A program made the position numbers and the translations under genes. The notes beneath the pieces are model-generated. The model saw nothing but the letters and a program-made list of their open reading frames with translations, did not search any database and was not told where the DNA came from. A stretch of 64,000 bases of DNA from Stigonema ocellatum SAG 48.90 = DSM 106950. Its GTDB lineage: Bacteria > Cyanobacteriota > Cyanobacteriia > Cyanobacteriales > Nostocaceae. Positions 25,673 through 35,144 of the stretch are shown here, one piece after another. The first letter of the stretch is position 1; every line of letters starts with the position of its first letter. Location: contig JADQBA010000027.1 in assembly GCA_016903675.1 (NCBI GenBank), positions 12,006 to 76,005 of the forward strand, in the 5' to 3' direction.

Positions 25673-26797
25673 TTAATCATGCTTAATTGTCGAAGGATTT
25701 TCGAGCCATCCTCGTCGCCAAAATAAGAATAGTAACCCAAGTGCAATTGTTGCCATAGCAGTCAAGCAAATTGGATAACCCCAAGAAAATTTGAGTTCTG
25801 GCATATGCTCAAAATTCATACCATACACGCCAGCGATAAAAGTAAGCGGTATAAAAATACCAGAAACTACCGTTAGCAGTTTCATAATTTCATTCATTCT
25901 GTTACTTACTGCTGAAAGATAAACATCCATCAACCCTGATGCTAGTTCCCGGTAGGTTTCCACCATATCCATCACTTGCACCGTATGGTCATAACAGTCT
26001 CGCAGGTAAATTTCCACCTCCTCACTGATAAGTTCATAGCCATCTCGAATCAAGGAATTAATCACATCGCGGTGGGGCCATATGGCTCGACGGAGTTGCT
26101 GCAATTCTCTCCTAATTTGATAGATTTGTTGTAGTGTTTCTCGGTTAGGGTTGACCATTACTTCTTCCTCTAACTCTTCAAGTCGCTCACCGTAACGCTC
26201 CAGCACTGGGAAAAAACCATCTATAATGGCATCTAACAAAGCATAAGCCAAATAATCGGCGTTATGCCTGCGGATGATGCCTTTGTTGTTGCAAATTCGC
26301 GTTCTTACCCCATCAAAGCAATCGTGTTCTGATTCCTCCTGTACTGTGAGCAAGTAATTTTTTCCCAACACAAAACTTACTTGTTCACTATAAAAACCAG
26401 ATATTGTTTCCGTTGGCACTACCATACGAGCTATGATCAACAATTGGTATTCATAATCCTCAAGTTTTGGACGCTCTACCACATTGACTACATCTTCTAA
26501 TACCAGAGGATGCAAATCAAAAACCTTACCCAATCTTTGAAAAATATCTGCACAGCCCAAACCCTGCACATCCACCCAAGAAATAGATTCCTTCTCTAGA
26601 TAAGCAGCACACTCCTCCGGCGTTTTCAATTGCTGCTGAGTGACATCAGTTTGGTTATAGTCAATCAACAAAATTATCGGAGCTGGAGCATTTTCATCAA
26701 CGATGATAGTTCCTGGTATACTCCCCTGTTGGTGATAGAATTCCTTTGTGTATGGTTGATCCACTTTTAAAGGAGGGCGACGACGTTTTTTTCGCAT
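25673..26797 (-). CDS. corA: CorA-family magnesium/cobalt transporter
   Basis: The 374-residue protein has a large soluble N-terminal domain, a long helix leading to the membrane, and two C-terminal membrane segments (IFIPLTFIAGVYGMNF and ICLTAMATIALGLLFLFW). The GMN selectivity motif YGMNFEHMPEL is at about residue 327 at the end of TM1. As a pentamer it would admit Mg2+ (or Co2+). The C-terminal basic residues and the 26797 ATG start fit the family. Monocistronic or followed by the hypothetical at 24908. Confidence 0.95.
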   Translation of the reverse strand: MRKKRRRPPLKVDQPYTKEFYHQQGSIPGTIIVDENAPAPIILLIDYNQTDVTQQQLKTPEECAAYLEKESISWVDVQGLGCADIFQRLGKVFDLHPLVLEDVVNVVERPKLEDYEYQLLIIARMVVPTETISGFYSEQVSFVLGKNYLLTVQEESEHDCFDGVRTRICNNKGIIRRHNADYLAYALLDAIIDGFFPVLERYGERLEELEEEVMVNPNRETLQQIYQIRRELQQLRRAIWPHRDVINSLIRDGYELISEEVEIYLRDCYDHTVQVMDMVETYRELASGLMDVYLSAVSNRMNEIMKLLTVVSGIFIPLTFIAGVYGMNFEHMPELKFSWGYPICLTAMATIALGLLFLFWRRGWLENPSTIKHD

Positions 26798-27348
26798 ACA
26801 TTTTTCCCTGATTAAGTTATTACTAGGGGCGGGTTTAATCTACCTGACTTTTCACGGCATGTTAATAAACATGGATAGGACAAGGGAGATGGAGGAGATG
26901 GGGGAGAGGAGGGAGATGAGGGAGATAAATGCTTTCTTGTCCCCCTTATCCCCCTTGTCCCCCTTGTCTCTCTTTTTACTCTTAATTTATATGGAAACCA
27001 AATGGTTTGAAAATAAGGTTTCAAAATTTATATAGGAGTCCTAAATCATTCATGAAAAATCTTACGTAGTGCTAGGTGGGGCTATGCCCTACACAACCTG
27101 GTTCTGGTGGGCTTTAGCCCGGACTACGTGTATTTCAAAAATCTGCGGAGGAATCCTATAGTGTTATCTAGCTCAACATAGAGAACGCGATTTATCATGT
27201 CGCATCCAGATTTCAATTCGGCAATTATTGCGTTGATAGCTTTTTCAACAACAGCAATTTGCTCTTCAGTTTAATCGATATTGACCTTTCAAGAAACACG
27301 GGGAGTGGGGAGTGGGGAGTGGGGAGTGGGGGAAGAGGGGGAATGGGG

Positions 27349-27406
27349 GTGTTTCTTTCATTCATAGGGGGTGGTGTGCCGCCCGTGGGGTGCTTTCAAG
27401 AAACAC
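27349..27406. repeat. dispersed palindromic repeat, GTGTTTCTT family, copy 3
   Basis: It begins GTGTTTCTTTCATTCATAGG, has the core GGTGTGCCGCCCGTGGGGTG and ends TTTCAAGAAACAC. Confidence 0.85.
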
Positions 27407-27454
27407 AGGGGTGTAGGGGTGTGAGGGTGTAGGGGTGTAGGGGGATTCATGAGG

Positions 27455-27506
27455 GTGTTTCTTTCATTCATAGGGGGTGGTTCGCCGCCCGTGGGGTGCT
27501 TTCAAG
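27455..27506. repeat. dispersed palindromic repeat, GTGTTTCTT family, copy 4 (truncated)
   Basis: Almost identical to copy 3 up to GGTGCTTTCAAG, then interrupted exactly before the terminal AAACAC by other sequence. Confidence 0.8.
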
Positions 27507-27513
27507 CAGCAGC

Positions 27514-27723
27514 TTAAGAATATTGACCTGCCCAAATCAGCCTCTCCCGCTCTTGTAAACGCTCTAATTGATTAAATTGTAGAATTTCAACGGTTACTCG
27601 CCCGGATGCTGTCAATGGTGCGATCGCTCCTCCATCAAGCTGAAAGTGATCGCTCCATTTTTGAGTCCTGGGATTGAAAAAGGGTGTTAGGTTCCCGGTT
27701 TCCGGATCGATTGACCGAAAATC
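27514..27723 (-). pseudogene. C-terminal fragment of an HNH endonuclease
   Basis: Seventy codons read IDPETGNLTPFFNPRTQKWS, then DHFQLDGGAIAPLTASGRVT and VEILQFNQLERLQERERLI, ending at a stop. The NPR-x(3)-W-x-DHF and TASGRVTVE motifs are those of the C-terminal half of cyanobacterial HNH endonucleases. The His-Asn-His core upstream is missing and an in-frame stop closes the 5' side, so it is a relic. Confidence 0.75.
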
Positions 27724-27884
27724 TTAGGGCGCAGAGCAAATGGCTTTAGACATGGGGTAGAGCTTGTGCGGGACTTCAGTCCCCGTCAAAAATCTATGTT
27801 TTTCACTCTTTGTCAGTTGACTCTAGTGCTAGCTTCGTGCTAAACATAGAGTGAAACAGGTCAATTATTTTGGACCCTACCCCC

Positions 27885-28058
27885 GGACTGGGGGGAAGTC
27901 ACGCCTCGGAAGTTATCAATCCCAAGTGGGTTGAGTCCAGGAACCATGCCTACGGGAATCACCGCCAATGTGTGGGAAACTCCGACAGTCGGATATGTAG
28001 GAGATACGGCCCAAACTCTTACAGAATCCCCTTGCCTTTAGGCATGGGGAGTGTCAAG
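27885..28058 (+). mobile_element. IS200/IS605-type right-end remnant with tnpB tail
   Basis: The last codons of a frame (SGLSPGTMPTGITANVWETP ... TLTESPCL, stop at 28039) run into a GC hairpin CCCC-TTGCCTTTAGGCAT-GGGG followed by AGTGTCAAG. This hairpin-plus-GTGTCAAG form is what I recall of right ends of cyanobacterial IS605-group elements, where the RNA overlapping the tnpB 3' end also guides TnpB. Everything upstream in tnpB is missing, so the element is dead. The identification is by memory of pattern. Confidence 0.6.
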
Positions 28059-28154
28059 TCTATCGCTTGTAGTCGCGCTAAGTGTGCTCTTAGCAACTAC
28101 GAACTAAAACGCTACTATCCCAATACTGGGTAGGTTTTGAATAGTTGAGGTGCC

Positions 28155-28187
28155 AGAAACCCGGTTTCTTTAAGAAACCGGGTTTCT
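28155..28187. repeat. GAAACCCGGTTTC palindrome, copy 2
   Basis: AGAAACCCGGTTTCT and AGAAACCGGGTTTCT flank a TTA spacer. It lies in the region upstream of the SDR-PhyH gene. Confidence 0.8.
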
Positions 28188-28343
28188 AATTTTTGCTTAT
28201 CCGAGCAGTATTGGCTACTATCCCACCTTAAATTTAGAATGAAATAGCCTTGATTTGTGCTGTTATTACGCTTGTAATCTGTTCGGTGATAAAGTGTAGT
28301 TCTTCGCAACTGGTTGTAAGCAAATACTGAGAGATAGTAAATT

Positions 28344-29933
28344 ATGCAGGTCTGTCTAGTTACAGGTGGTAACTCTGGTGTAGGTTTAATGACGGCTGTA
28401 GGTTTAGCCAAATTAGGCAATCATGTATTTATTGCATGTCGTTCCGCAAACAAAGCAGCAAAAGCTATAGACTACATCCACCAAACCACCGGAAATCAAA
28501 ATGTGGTATTTTTACCCCTTGACCTAGCTTCTTTAGATTCAGTTCGTAACTGTGTCAAACTATTTAATGAATACAATTTACCATTGCATATATTAGTCAA
28601 TAATGCAGGTATATTCAACCGCAAAGGCACAACAAAAGAAGGTTTTGAACTGATTTGGGGAACTAACTATTTAGGGCATTTCCTGCTGACCTATTTATTA
28701 CTAGAAAAAATCCAAAAATCTGCACCTAGTCGCATTATTATGGTAGCGTCAGATTTAGCATCATATGCAAGTGATATTAACTGGGATTTATTAGTTAAAA
28801 AAACACCGTTGAATTTTCTAAAATTATATGCTGTTTCTAAACTTTGTTTATTGCTCTTAACAAGAGAACTTTCTCAGAAATTCAAGGATTCTCAAGTTAC
28901 TGTTAACGCAATACATCCAGGGTTTGTGCAATCAAATATTACTATATGGCATCGCCTCAGTAAATATTTAGGTTTAGGTATTTCCCCAGAAGCCGGAGCA
29001 TATAGTACCCTTGTTTGTGCTACTTCCCCAGAGTATCAAAATATTAGTGGAAAATTTTTAGACAGTCATACCCAAGAAATTCCTTTACCTAAACTAGCAC
29101 AAAATCCAGAATTATCGCAGCAATTATGGGAACGTAGTTTATTATGGACTGGGTGCAATCAACAGCAGAATACACGCTTAATTAATTATGATGGAACTGA
29201 TGGCATTTGGGGACCATACTCTCTCATGTCAAACAGTGATAAAATGGCTGAGATTACTAAACATATTTTTCATAAAGTCTTACCAAGAGTACCATTAAAA
29301 ATATTATTAATCCAGTTAATAAAATCGATTTTCCAATTTAAAATTGGCTCATTGAGCATAATATTATTTCAATCTTATAAAAGATATTTTTACATGGAAA
29401 GACATTTAGATTCACCCGTAATTTTGCAATTATGTCATAATAAAAACTTATTAGAAAAACTAACTGCACATTTAGGAGAAAATTTAGTATTATGGCGGTC
29501 AGAATTGTGGGTAAATTATCCCGCCCACCAATTAATTCCTTTTTGGCATCAAGATTCTTATCCTAAATTGCTTAAAGGAAATGGTAAAACTATCCATGCT
29601 TATATAGCTTTATCAGAAGTTAATGAATATAATGGTTTTGAGTATATACCTAATATTTATTTGAAAAACTGCCAGATAAAAGGAACAGATCCTTTTAGTG
29701 GTAATAGCTTTTTTGACATACCTGATGAAGTGGCAGAAAAAGCCATTCCTGTAGTATTACGTCCTGGTGAATTTGTGTTATTTACGGATGAACTTGTACA
29801 TCGTTCAGTGCGTAATAATAGCGGTAAAGTGCGACTTTCGTTAACGCTGCGGTTAACTCAGCCTGGGGTAAAAATTTTACCTGGTTATACTTCTAATTAT
29901 CAGAAACCTGTGATTTTGCCATCACAAAAATAG
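28344..29933 (+). CDS. short-chain dehydrogenase fused to a PhyH-type dioxygenase
   Basis: The 529-residue protein has two enzymes in one chain. Residues 1-275 are a short-chain dehydrogenase: NAD(P) motif TGGNSGVG (7-14), NNAG (86-89) and catalytic YAVSK (Tyr162, Lys166), of the retinol-dehydrogenase/WW-oxidoreductase type. Residues about 320-520 look like phytanoyl-CoA-type Fe(II)/2-oxoglutarate dioxygenase: WHQDSYP (His402, Asp404), distal His486 in LVHRSVRN and a following Arg. All catalytic residues appear intact. Substrate unknown; a lipid or natural-product tailoring role is inference. It is AT-rich compared with neighbours and isolated, suggesting transfer. Confidence 0.82.
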   Translation: MQVCLVTGGNSGVGLMTAVGLAKLGNHVFIACRSANKAAKAIDYIHQTTGNQNVVFLPLDLASLDSVRNCVKLFNEYNLPLHILVNNAGIFNRKGTTKEGFELIWGTNYLGHFLLTYLLLEKIQKSAPSRIIMVASDLASYASDINWDLLVKKTPLNFLKLYAVSKLCLLLLTRELSQKFKDSQVTVNAIHPGFVQSNITIWHRLSKYLGLGISPEAGAYSTLVCATSPEYQNISGKFLDSHTQEIPLPKLAQNPELSQQLWERSLLWTGCNQQQNTRLINYDGTDGIWGPYSLMSNSDKMAEITKHIFHKVLPRVPLKILLIQLIKSIFQFKIGSLSIILFQSYKRYFYMERHLDSPVILQLCHNKNLLEKLTAHLGENLVLWRSELWVNYPAHQLIPFWHQDSYPKLLKGNGKTIHAYIALSEVNEYNGFEYIPNIYLKNCQIKGTDPFSGNSFFDIPDEVAEKAIPVVLRPGEFVLFTDELVHRSVRNNSGKVRLSLTLRLTQPGVKILPGYTSNYQKPVILPSQK

Positions 29934-29947
29934 GGGAGTGGGGATAG

Positions 29948-29967
29948 CCTGGGGTTTTAACCCCAGG
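29948..29967. repeat. palindromic hairpin just after a stop codon, second copy
   Basis: CCTGGGG TTTTAA CCCCAGG sits 14 bp after the SDR-PhyH stop inside GGGGAGTGGGGA sequence, as at 2148. Confidence 0.6.
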
Positions 29968-30006
29968 AGGGAGTGGGGGAGTGGGAGGGCAGAAACCCGG
30001 TTTCTC

Positions 30007-30116
30007 TGACATCTTGCACCTTTTCAATAAGGGTAGGGTGGGCACTGCCCACCTTACGAAATCATATGGCTTTTGGGCTTTGATTTTCGCAACAAGACGA
30101 TGGTGCAAGATATGAG
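30007..30116. mobile_element. small MITE-like element with GGTGCAAGAT ends
   Basis: The left end TGACATCTTGCACC and right end GGTGCAAGATATGAG are complementary over most of their length and enclose about 80 bp, including GGGTGGGCACTGCCCACC. The same ends occur at 34683-34868 with a different inside, and one end at 9917. Confidence 0.6.
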
Positions 30117-30174
30117 TTGTGAAAATCACGATTTCGTAAAGACGCGATTAATCGCGTCTCTACAAGCCAATGGA

Positions 30175-31854
<1,680 letters not shown>

Positions 31855-31886
31855 AACTCAATTTTCCAGCGCTTTCTTTAGCCAAT

Positions 31887-31913
31887 TTAGCACTCCACGC
31901 TCAAGAGTGCTAA
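31887..31913 (-). promoter_or_regulatory. CIRCE operator (HrcA binding site)
   Basis: TTAGCACTC, a 9-bp spacer and GAGTGCTAA form the canonical perfect inverted repeat. It lies 33-59 bp upstream of the groEL start codon, the usual place to block transcription or translation start. Confidence 0.96.
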
Positions 31914-32042
31914 TAATTCAAGCTTATAAAATCACAAATTAATCCGAAAAAAAGGATACACGCAGCATGATGAAAAGTTATGAGTTATAAGTTATGAGTG
32001 AGAAGTTATCATTCATACTCCTAACTCCTAACTCCTAACTCT

Positions 32043-32807
32043 CTACGCCATGACCATGCCGCCATCAACGTTAAAGACTTGACCTGTGATGTATGCCGCA
32101 GCGGGGTCTGCGGCGAGAAAGCGCACCATGCCGGCGACTTCTTCCGGTTGACCGTAGCGACTTAAAGGGATGTATTTAAGAATTTCTTCAGCATTGAAAT
32201 TGCTTGTCATGTCAGTGGCGATGAAACCGGGGGCGACGGCGTTAACGGTGATACCGCGAGAAGCAAATTCTTTCGCGATGGTTTTGGTAAAGCCGATGAC
32301 GCCTGCTTTGGCGGCGCTGTAGTTGGCTTGTCCAGGGTTTCCCATCAGTCCAGCTACGGAGGTAATATTGATAATCCGCCCAGAACGTTGCTTCAGCATG
32401 ACTTTACTGACGGCACGAGTACAGAAGAAAACACCAGTAAGATTAAGGTCAATGACGGCTTGCCAATCTTCTGGCTTCATTCGTAAAAGTAGCGCATCGC
32501 GGGTAATACCTGCATTGTTAACCAAGATATCGACGCGATTAAACTTGGACATCACACTCAACTGCAACGCTTCTACTTGATCCAATTTGGAAACATCAGC
32601 CTTCAATGCGATCGCACTTCCTCCAGCTTTTGTAATTATATCCACCAATTCTGTTGCTGCATCACTTGAACTGGCGTAATTCACCACTACGGTTGCTCCC
32701 GATGTGGCTAACTCAAGGGCGATCGCACGTCCAATTCCCCGTGAAGCACCCGTGACAATTGCCACCTGTCCGCGCAACCTCTGCAAGTTTTCTGGCAATA
32801 GTTCCAT
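32043..32807 (-). CDS. fabG: 3-oxoacyl-[acyl-carrier-protein] reductase
   Basis: The 254-residue protein is a classical short-chain dehydrogenase with the FabG pattern: TGASRGIGRAIAL (19-31), NNAGITRDALLLRM, the catalytic Ser/Tyr/Lys (NITSVAGLMGNPGQANYSAAKAG) and the C-terminal ITGQVFNVDGGMVMA. It reduces 3-ketoacyl-ACP with NADPH in each round of fatty acid elongation. The frame, length and termini match the family. It lies upstream of groEL on the same strand but 189 bp with repeats and the CIRCE site intervene, so separate transcription is likely. Confidence 0.96.
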   Translation of the reverse strand: MELLPENLQRLRGQVAIVTGASRGIGRAIALELATSGATVVVNYASSSDAATELVDIITKAGGSAIALKADVSKLDQVEALQLSVMSKFNRVDILVNNAGITRDALLLRMKPEDWQAVIDLNLTGVFFCTRAVSKVMLKQRSGRIINITSVAGLMGNPGQANYSAAKAGVIGFTKTIAKEFASRGITVNAVAPGFIATDMTSNFNAEEILKYIPLSRYGQPEEVAGMVRFLAADPAAAYITGQVFNVDGGMVMA

Positions 32808-33155
32808 CAGTATTCCTCTTTACTGTTTTACCGCGCTAATTATCATAGGGTGATTCCTGGCGTAATGTTAGTGGTTATCTGAACAGAGGGGACTTGGGGG
32901 ACTTGGAGGACTTGGAGGACTTGGGAGAGGTGTTTATAAATCCTGCATTGCTATATAGCAATCCGTGCAGGAATCACAAACACCTCCCCCTCATCCCCCT
33001 TGTCCCCCTTGTCCCCCTTGTCCCCCTCATCCCCCTCATCCCCCTCATCCCCCTCATCCCCCTCATCCCCCTTGTCCCCGATAATTTATTCGTAGGCGGA
33101 TAGGCTGCAATCTCTTACCATAGAAGTCAAACCATAAAAAACTGATGCGTGCTAT
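32808..33155. repeat. spacer between fabG and trxA with tandem repeats
   Basis: GGGGACTTGG units (32887-32930), the TATATAGCAATCC motif found in other spacers, then about ten tandem TCCCCCT(C/T)(A/G)T(C/T) units. The plus-strand ORF at 32894 is only a translation of these repeats. Confidence 0.75.
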
Positions 33156-33473
33156 ATGGCTACAAAAAAGCAATTCAACAGCTTTGAAGAAATGTTATCT
33201 GGTTCTGATGTACCTGTGCTAGTCGATTTTTACGCTGACTGGTGTGGTCCTTGTCAGATGATGGCCCCGATCTTAGAGCAAGTCAACACACACCTCCACG
33301 GTCGCGTGCGAGTTGTCAAAATTGATACAGAAAAATATCCTGAACTGGCAACTCAGTATGGAATTGAAGCCTTACCAACCCTAGTACTGTTTAAGCAGGG
33401 TCAGCCAGTGGATCGGATTGAGGGTGTGTTACAAACGCCACAGTTGGTAGAACGCTTAAAATCGAGAATTTAA
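33156..33473 (+). CDS. trxA: thioredoxin
   Basis: The 105-residue protein has the redox-active WCGPC motif in VDFYADWCGPCQMMAPILEQ, the conserved cis-Pro region EALPTLVLFKQG and the usual length. It reduces disulfides in target enzymes. The start ATG is at 33156. This is the last core-type gene before the accessory island. Its exact type (m, x or other) cannot be settled; the MATKKQFNSFEEML start points to one of the cyanobacteria-specific paralogues. Confidence 0.95.
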   Translation: MATKKQFNSFEEMLSGSDVPVLVDFYADWCGPCQMMAPILEQVNTHLHGRVRVVKIDTEKYPELATQYGIEALPTLVLFKQGQPVDRIEGVLQTPQLVERLKSRI

Positions 33474-33560
33474 TTATGATATGGGTATGGGGTATAAATT
33501 GGCGAATTTCTCTACATATGACTTTTCTTCACCAATGCCCAATGCCTCATGCCCATTGCC

Positions 33561-33806
33561 TTAACTTCTTTCCTGCTGATCTAACCAAATAAATAAATCA
33601 GCGATTGATGAAATTCTCAAAAGTGCCCTTCCTAATGCTTCTAGCTTTTCCTTGTTTAAAACTTGAACTCTCTCAATAATTGACGAATCAATTTCACCAA
33701 AGCGTTCATTAAGTAAAAACATACAGAATTTAAGCGCTTCTTTTTGTTCGCCCTTCTGCCAAATATCCTGATAAATCACTGACTCCTGCATAATATCCTC
33801 GCTCAA
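33561..33806 (-). CDS. DUF4351-containing fragment of a Rpn-family nuclease
   Basis: The 81 residues correspond to the C-terminal part of PD-(D/E)xK/Rpn-type recombination-promoting nucleases. The segment LLNERFGEIDSSIIERVQVL ... EKLEALGRALLRISSIADLFIWL is a DUF4351 domain. The nuclease core (usually another 150-200 residues upstream) is missing, and the 5' side runs into GTGAGGAGTTAGGAG repeats. It is probably the stump of a larger gene, although the remaining frame is open with an ATG start. Confidence 0.7.
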   Translation of the reverse strand: MSEDIMQESVIYQDIWQKGEQKEALKFCMFLLNERFGEIDSSIIERVQVLNKEKLEALGRALLRISSIADLFIWLDQQERS

Positions 33807-33832
33807 TAACTGACGAATTGGGGAGTGAGGAG

Positions 33833-34456
33833 TTAGGAGTGAGGAGTTAGGAGCGATCCAAATTCTGGTTCTGGATTGCTTACGGGTTTGACATAAAAAT
33901 TATATACGTGTTGATCTGTTTTGTCTTCCAAATTGACATACTGTGAAGTTGATAGCGGTGGGAAAAAGTATGGCTGGAATTGACTCAAACTTTCACAAGT
34001 TTCCAGGGGGAAGGGTTTGCTTTCTGGCATATCATTCCATCCGATGATGAGAACACCACCTTGACGTAAGCAATCGAAGCACCCACCAAATGCTTTTTCA
34101 ACTTCTTCCCTCTCATTCAATCCCCACCCAAAAACTCCATTACATATGATTAAATCGAAAACATTGTCTGGAAAGTGAAGCTTTAAATCGCTAAGTGAGC
34201 CAACAATGTGATTTTTGGCTCCATAGATCTTTTTCATTGGGTTGAGTTCAATTGTCCAGTATTCTTTTTTTGTAAACCATTTTTCATAGTGCTTTGTATA
34301 ATGAGCACATCCTACAAATAGCACTTTTGCAAATTCCTCATGAGCAACAAAATAGGGAATAATTTTTTGCTCTAATATGTAGCGATCGTGATTAATGATG
34401 GGCATCTCCCAACCCATAACTAAATAGATATATCGTTTTAAACGTTCCAAAACCAT
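33833..34456 (-). CDS. class I SAM-dependent methyltransferase
   Basis: The 207-residue protein has the methyltransferase order: VLFVGCAHYTKHYEKWF (motif I, with VGC in place of GxGxG), TIELNPMKK (acidic residue at the end of strand 2), FDLIICNGVFGWGLN (post-motif II), and CLRQGGVLIIGWND (motif III). Substrate unknown. Its last residues (GSLLTPHS) are translated from GGAGTTAGGAGTGAGGAG-type repeats, so the natural C-terminus may have been altered. It lies 26 bp upstream of the DUF4351 fragment on the same strand. Confidence 0.8.
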   Translation of the reverse strand: MVLERLKRYIYLVMGWEMPIINHDRYILEQKIIPYFVAHEEFAKVLFVGCAHYTKHYEKWFTKKEYWTIELNPMKKIYGAKNHIVGSLSDLKLHFPDNVFDLIICNGVFGWGLNEREEVEKAFGGCFDCLRQGGVLIIGWNDMPESKPFPLETCESLSQFQPYFFPPLSTSQYVNLEDKTDQHVYNFYVKPVSNPEPEFGSLLTPHS

Positions 34457-35144
34457 TTTTGTCTCCTTTGAGATAGCTATGTTTTATTGTGCCTACCTAT
34501 TTAATTAGATCACAAAGTTACCAATTTGCCAAGTTAATACTCGCAAGGCGAACTGATTAAAAGTTTGATTGTAGCAGTCCGTGCAGGAGTTGTGAAAGTC
34601 CAGAAACCGGGTTTCGCCAAAGTTACCCGGTTTCTAAAGTATGGAATTTTCACTCTTGTAATATGCTATACCTAATGGGATAGCTGACATCTTGCACCAC
34701 CCAGATAGCACATTAAAAAATAACTCAGCATCCGCCTAGGACTCGAAGTCCTAGGCTCATAGCATAAGTCCTCTAAAAGAGGACTGAATGAGTTTTGAAA
34801 GTACTGTTAATTTTATGACTCTTTACTTGGGTTGCTGTGGTTTATACGTAGAGGTGCAAGATATGAGCTACTCAGTTAGGACTTACGCATTGACAGAGAC
34901 AAACAACTATGCATTATCTCTCGTTACAAGCATCGGCTTGTAATGCTCTTGTAGTGGGCTGCTGCCTCCTGTCAAATCGGGAGGCAGCAGCCCTCCTTGA
35001 ACGAGGTAGGGCAAGACTTTTAGCTTAATGAGCCTCTAATGCACATGATGGTCAATGTGTAAAGTGCTTAACTCTTAGTATATTTGCTGACGCTATTTTA
35101 GCAGTTATTGCTTAACATCGCTCTAGGATTTACTAGAGGGCAAG
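34457..35144. other. gene-free region before the dynamin pair
   Basis: It contains a GAAACCGGGTTTC palindrome near 34600, a MITE-like element (34683-34868) and a GC-rich inverted repeat GGGCTGCTGCCTCC ... GGAGGCAGCAGCCC (about 34957-34993). The promoter of the rightward dynamin genes must be near the end, but no clear boxes are seen. Confidence 0.55.
34683..34868. mobile_element. small MITE-like element with GGTGCAAGAT ends
   Basis: The ends GCTGACATCTTGCACC and GGTGCAAGATATGAGC are near-complementary 16-mers. Inside are two hairpins: CCTAGGACTCGAAGTCCTAGG-like and AGTCCTCTAAAAGAGGACT. No coding capacity. Length 186 bp. Confidence 0.6.

Larger units (their letters stand above)
26798..27513. 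other. gene-free region rich in repeats
   Basis: It holds GGGAGAT and TCCCCCTTG tandem units (26880-26965), a GTGGGCTTTAGCCC palindrome, and a minus-strand open fragment at 27172-27275 (TEEQIAVVEKAINAIIAEL ... then INRVLYVELDN) with no start, probably the relic of a small protein. Two copies of the GTGTTTCTT repeat complete it. Confidence 0.5.

Noticed and set aside
27870..28133. Plus-strand ORF starting in the IS605 remnant
   Set aside because: A different frame of the same DNA gives the tnpB-like tail; this frame has no similarity I can recognise and runs across the right-end hairpin.
32894..33103. Plus-strand ORF with repeated Pro-Leu-Ile/Val units
   Set aside because: It is a translation of tandem TCCCCCTTG/TCCCCCTCA repeats; no start signal and no family.
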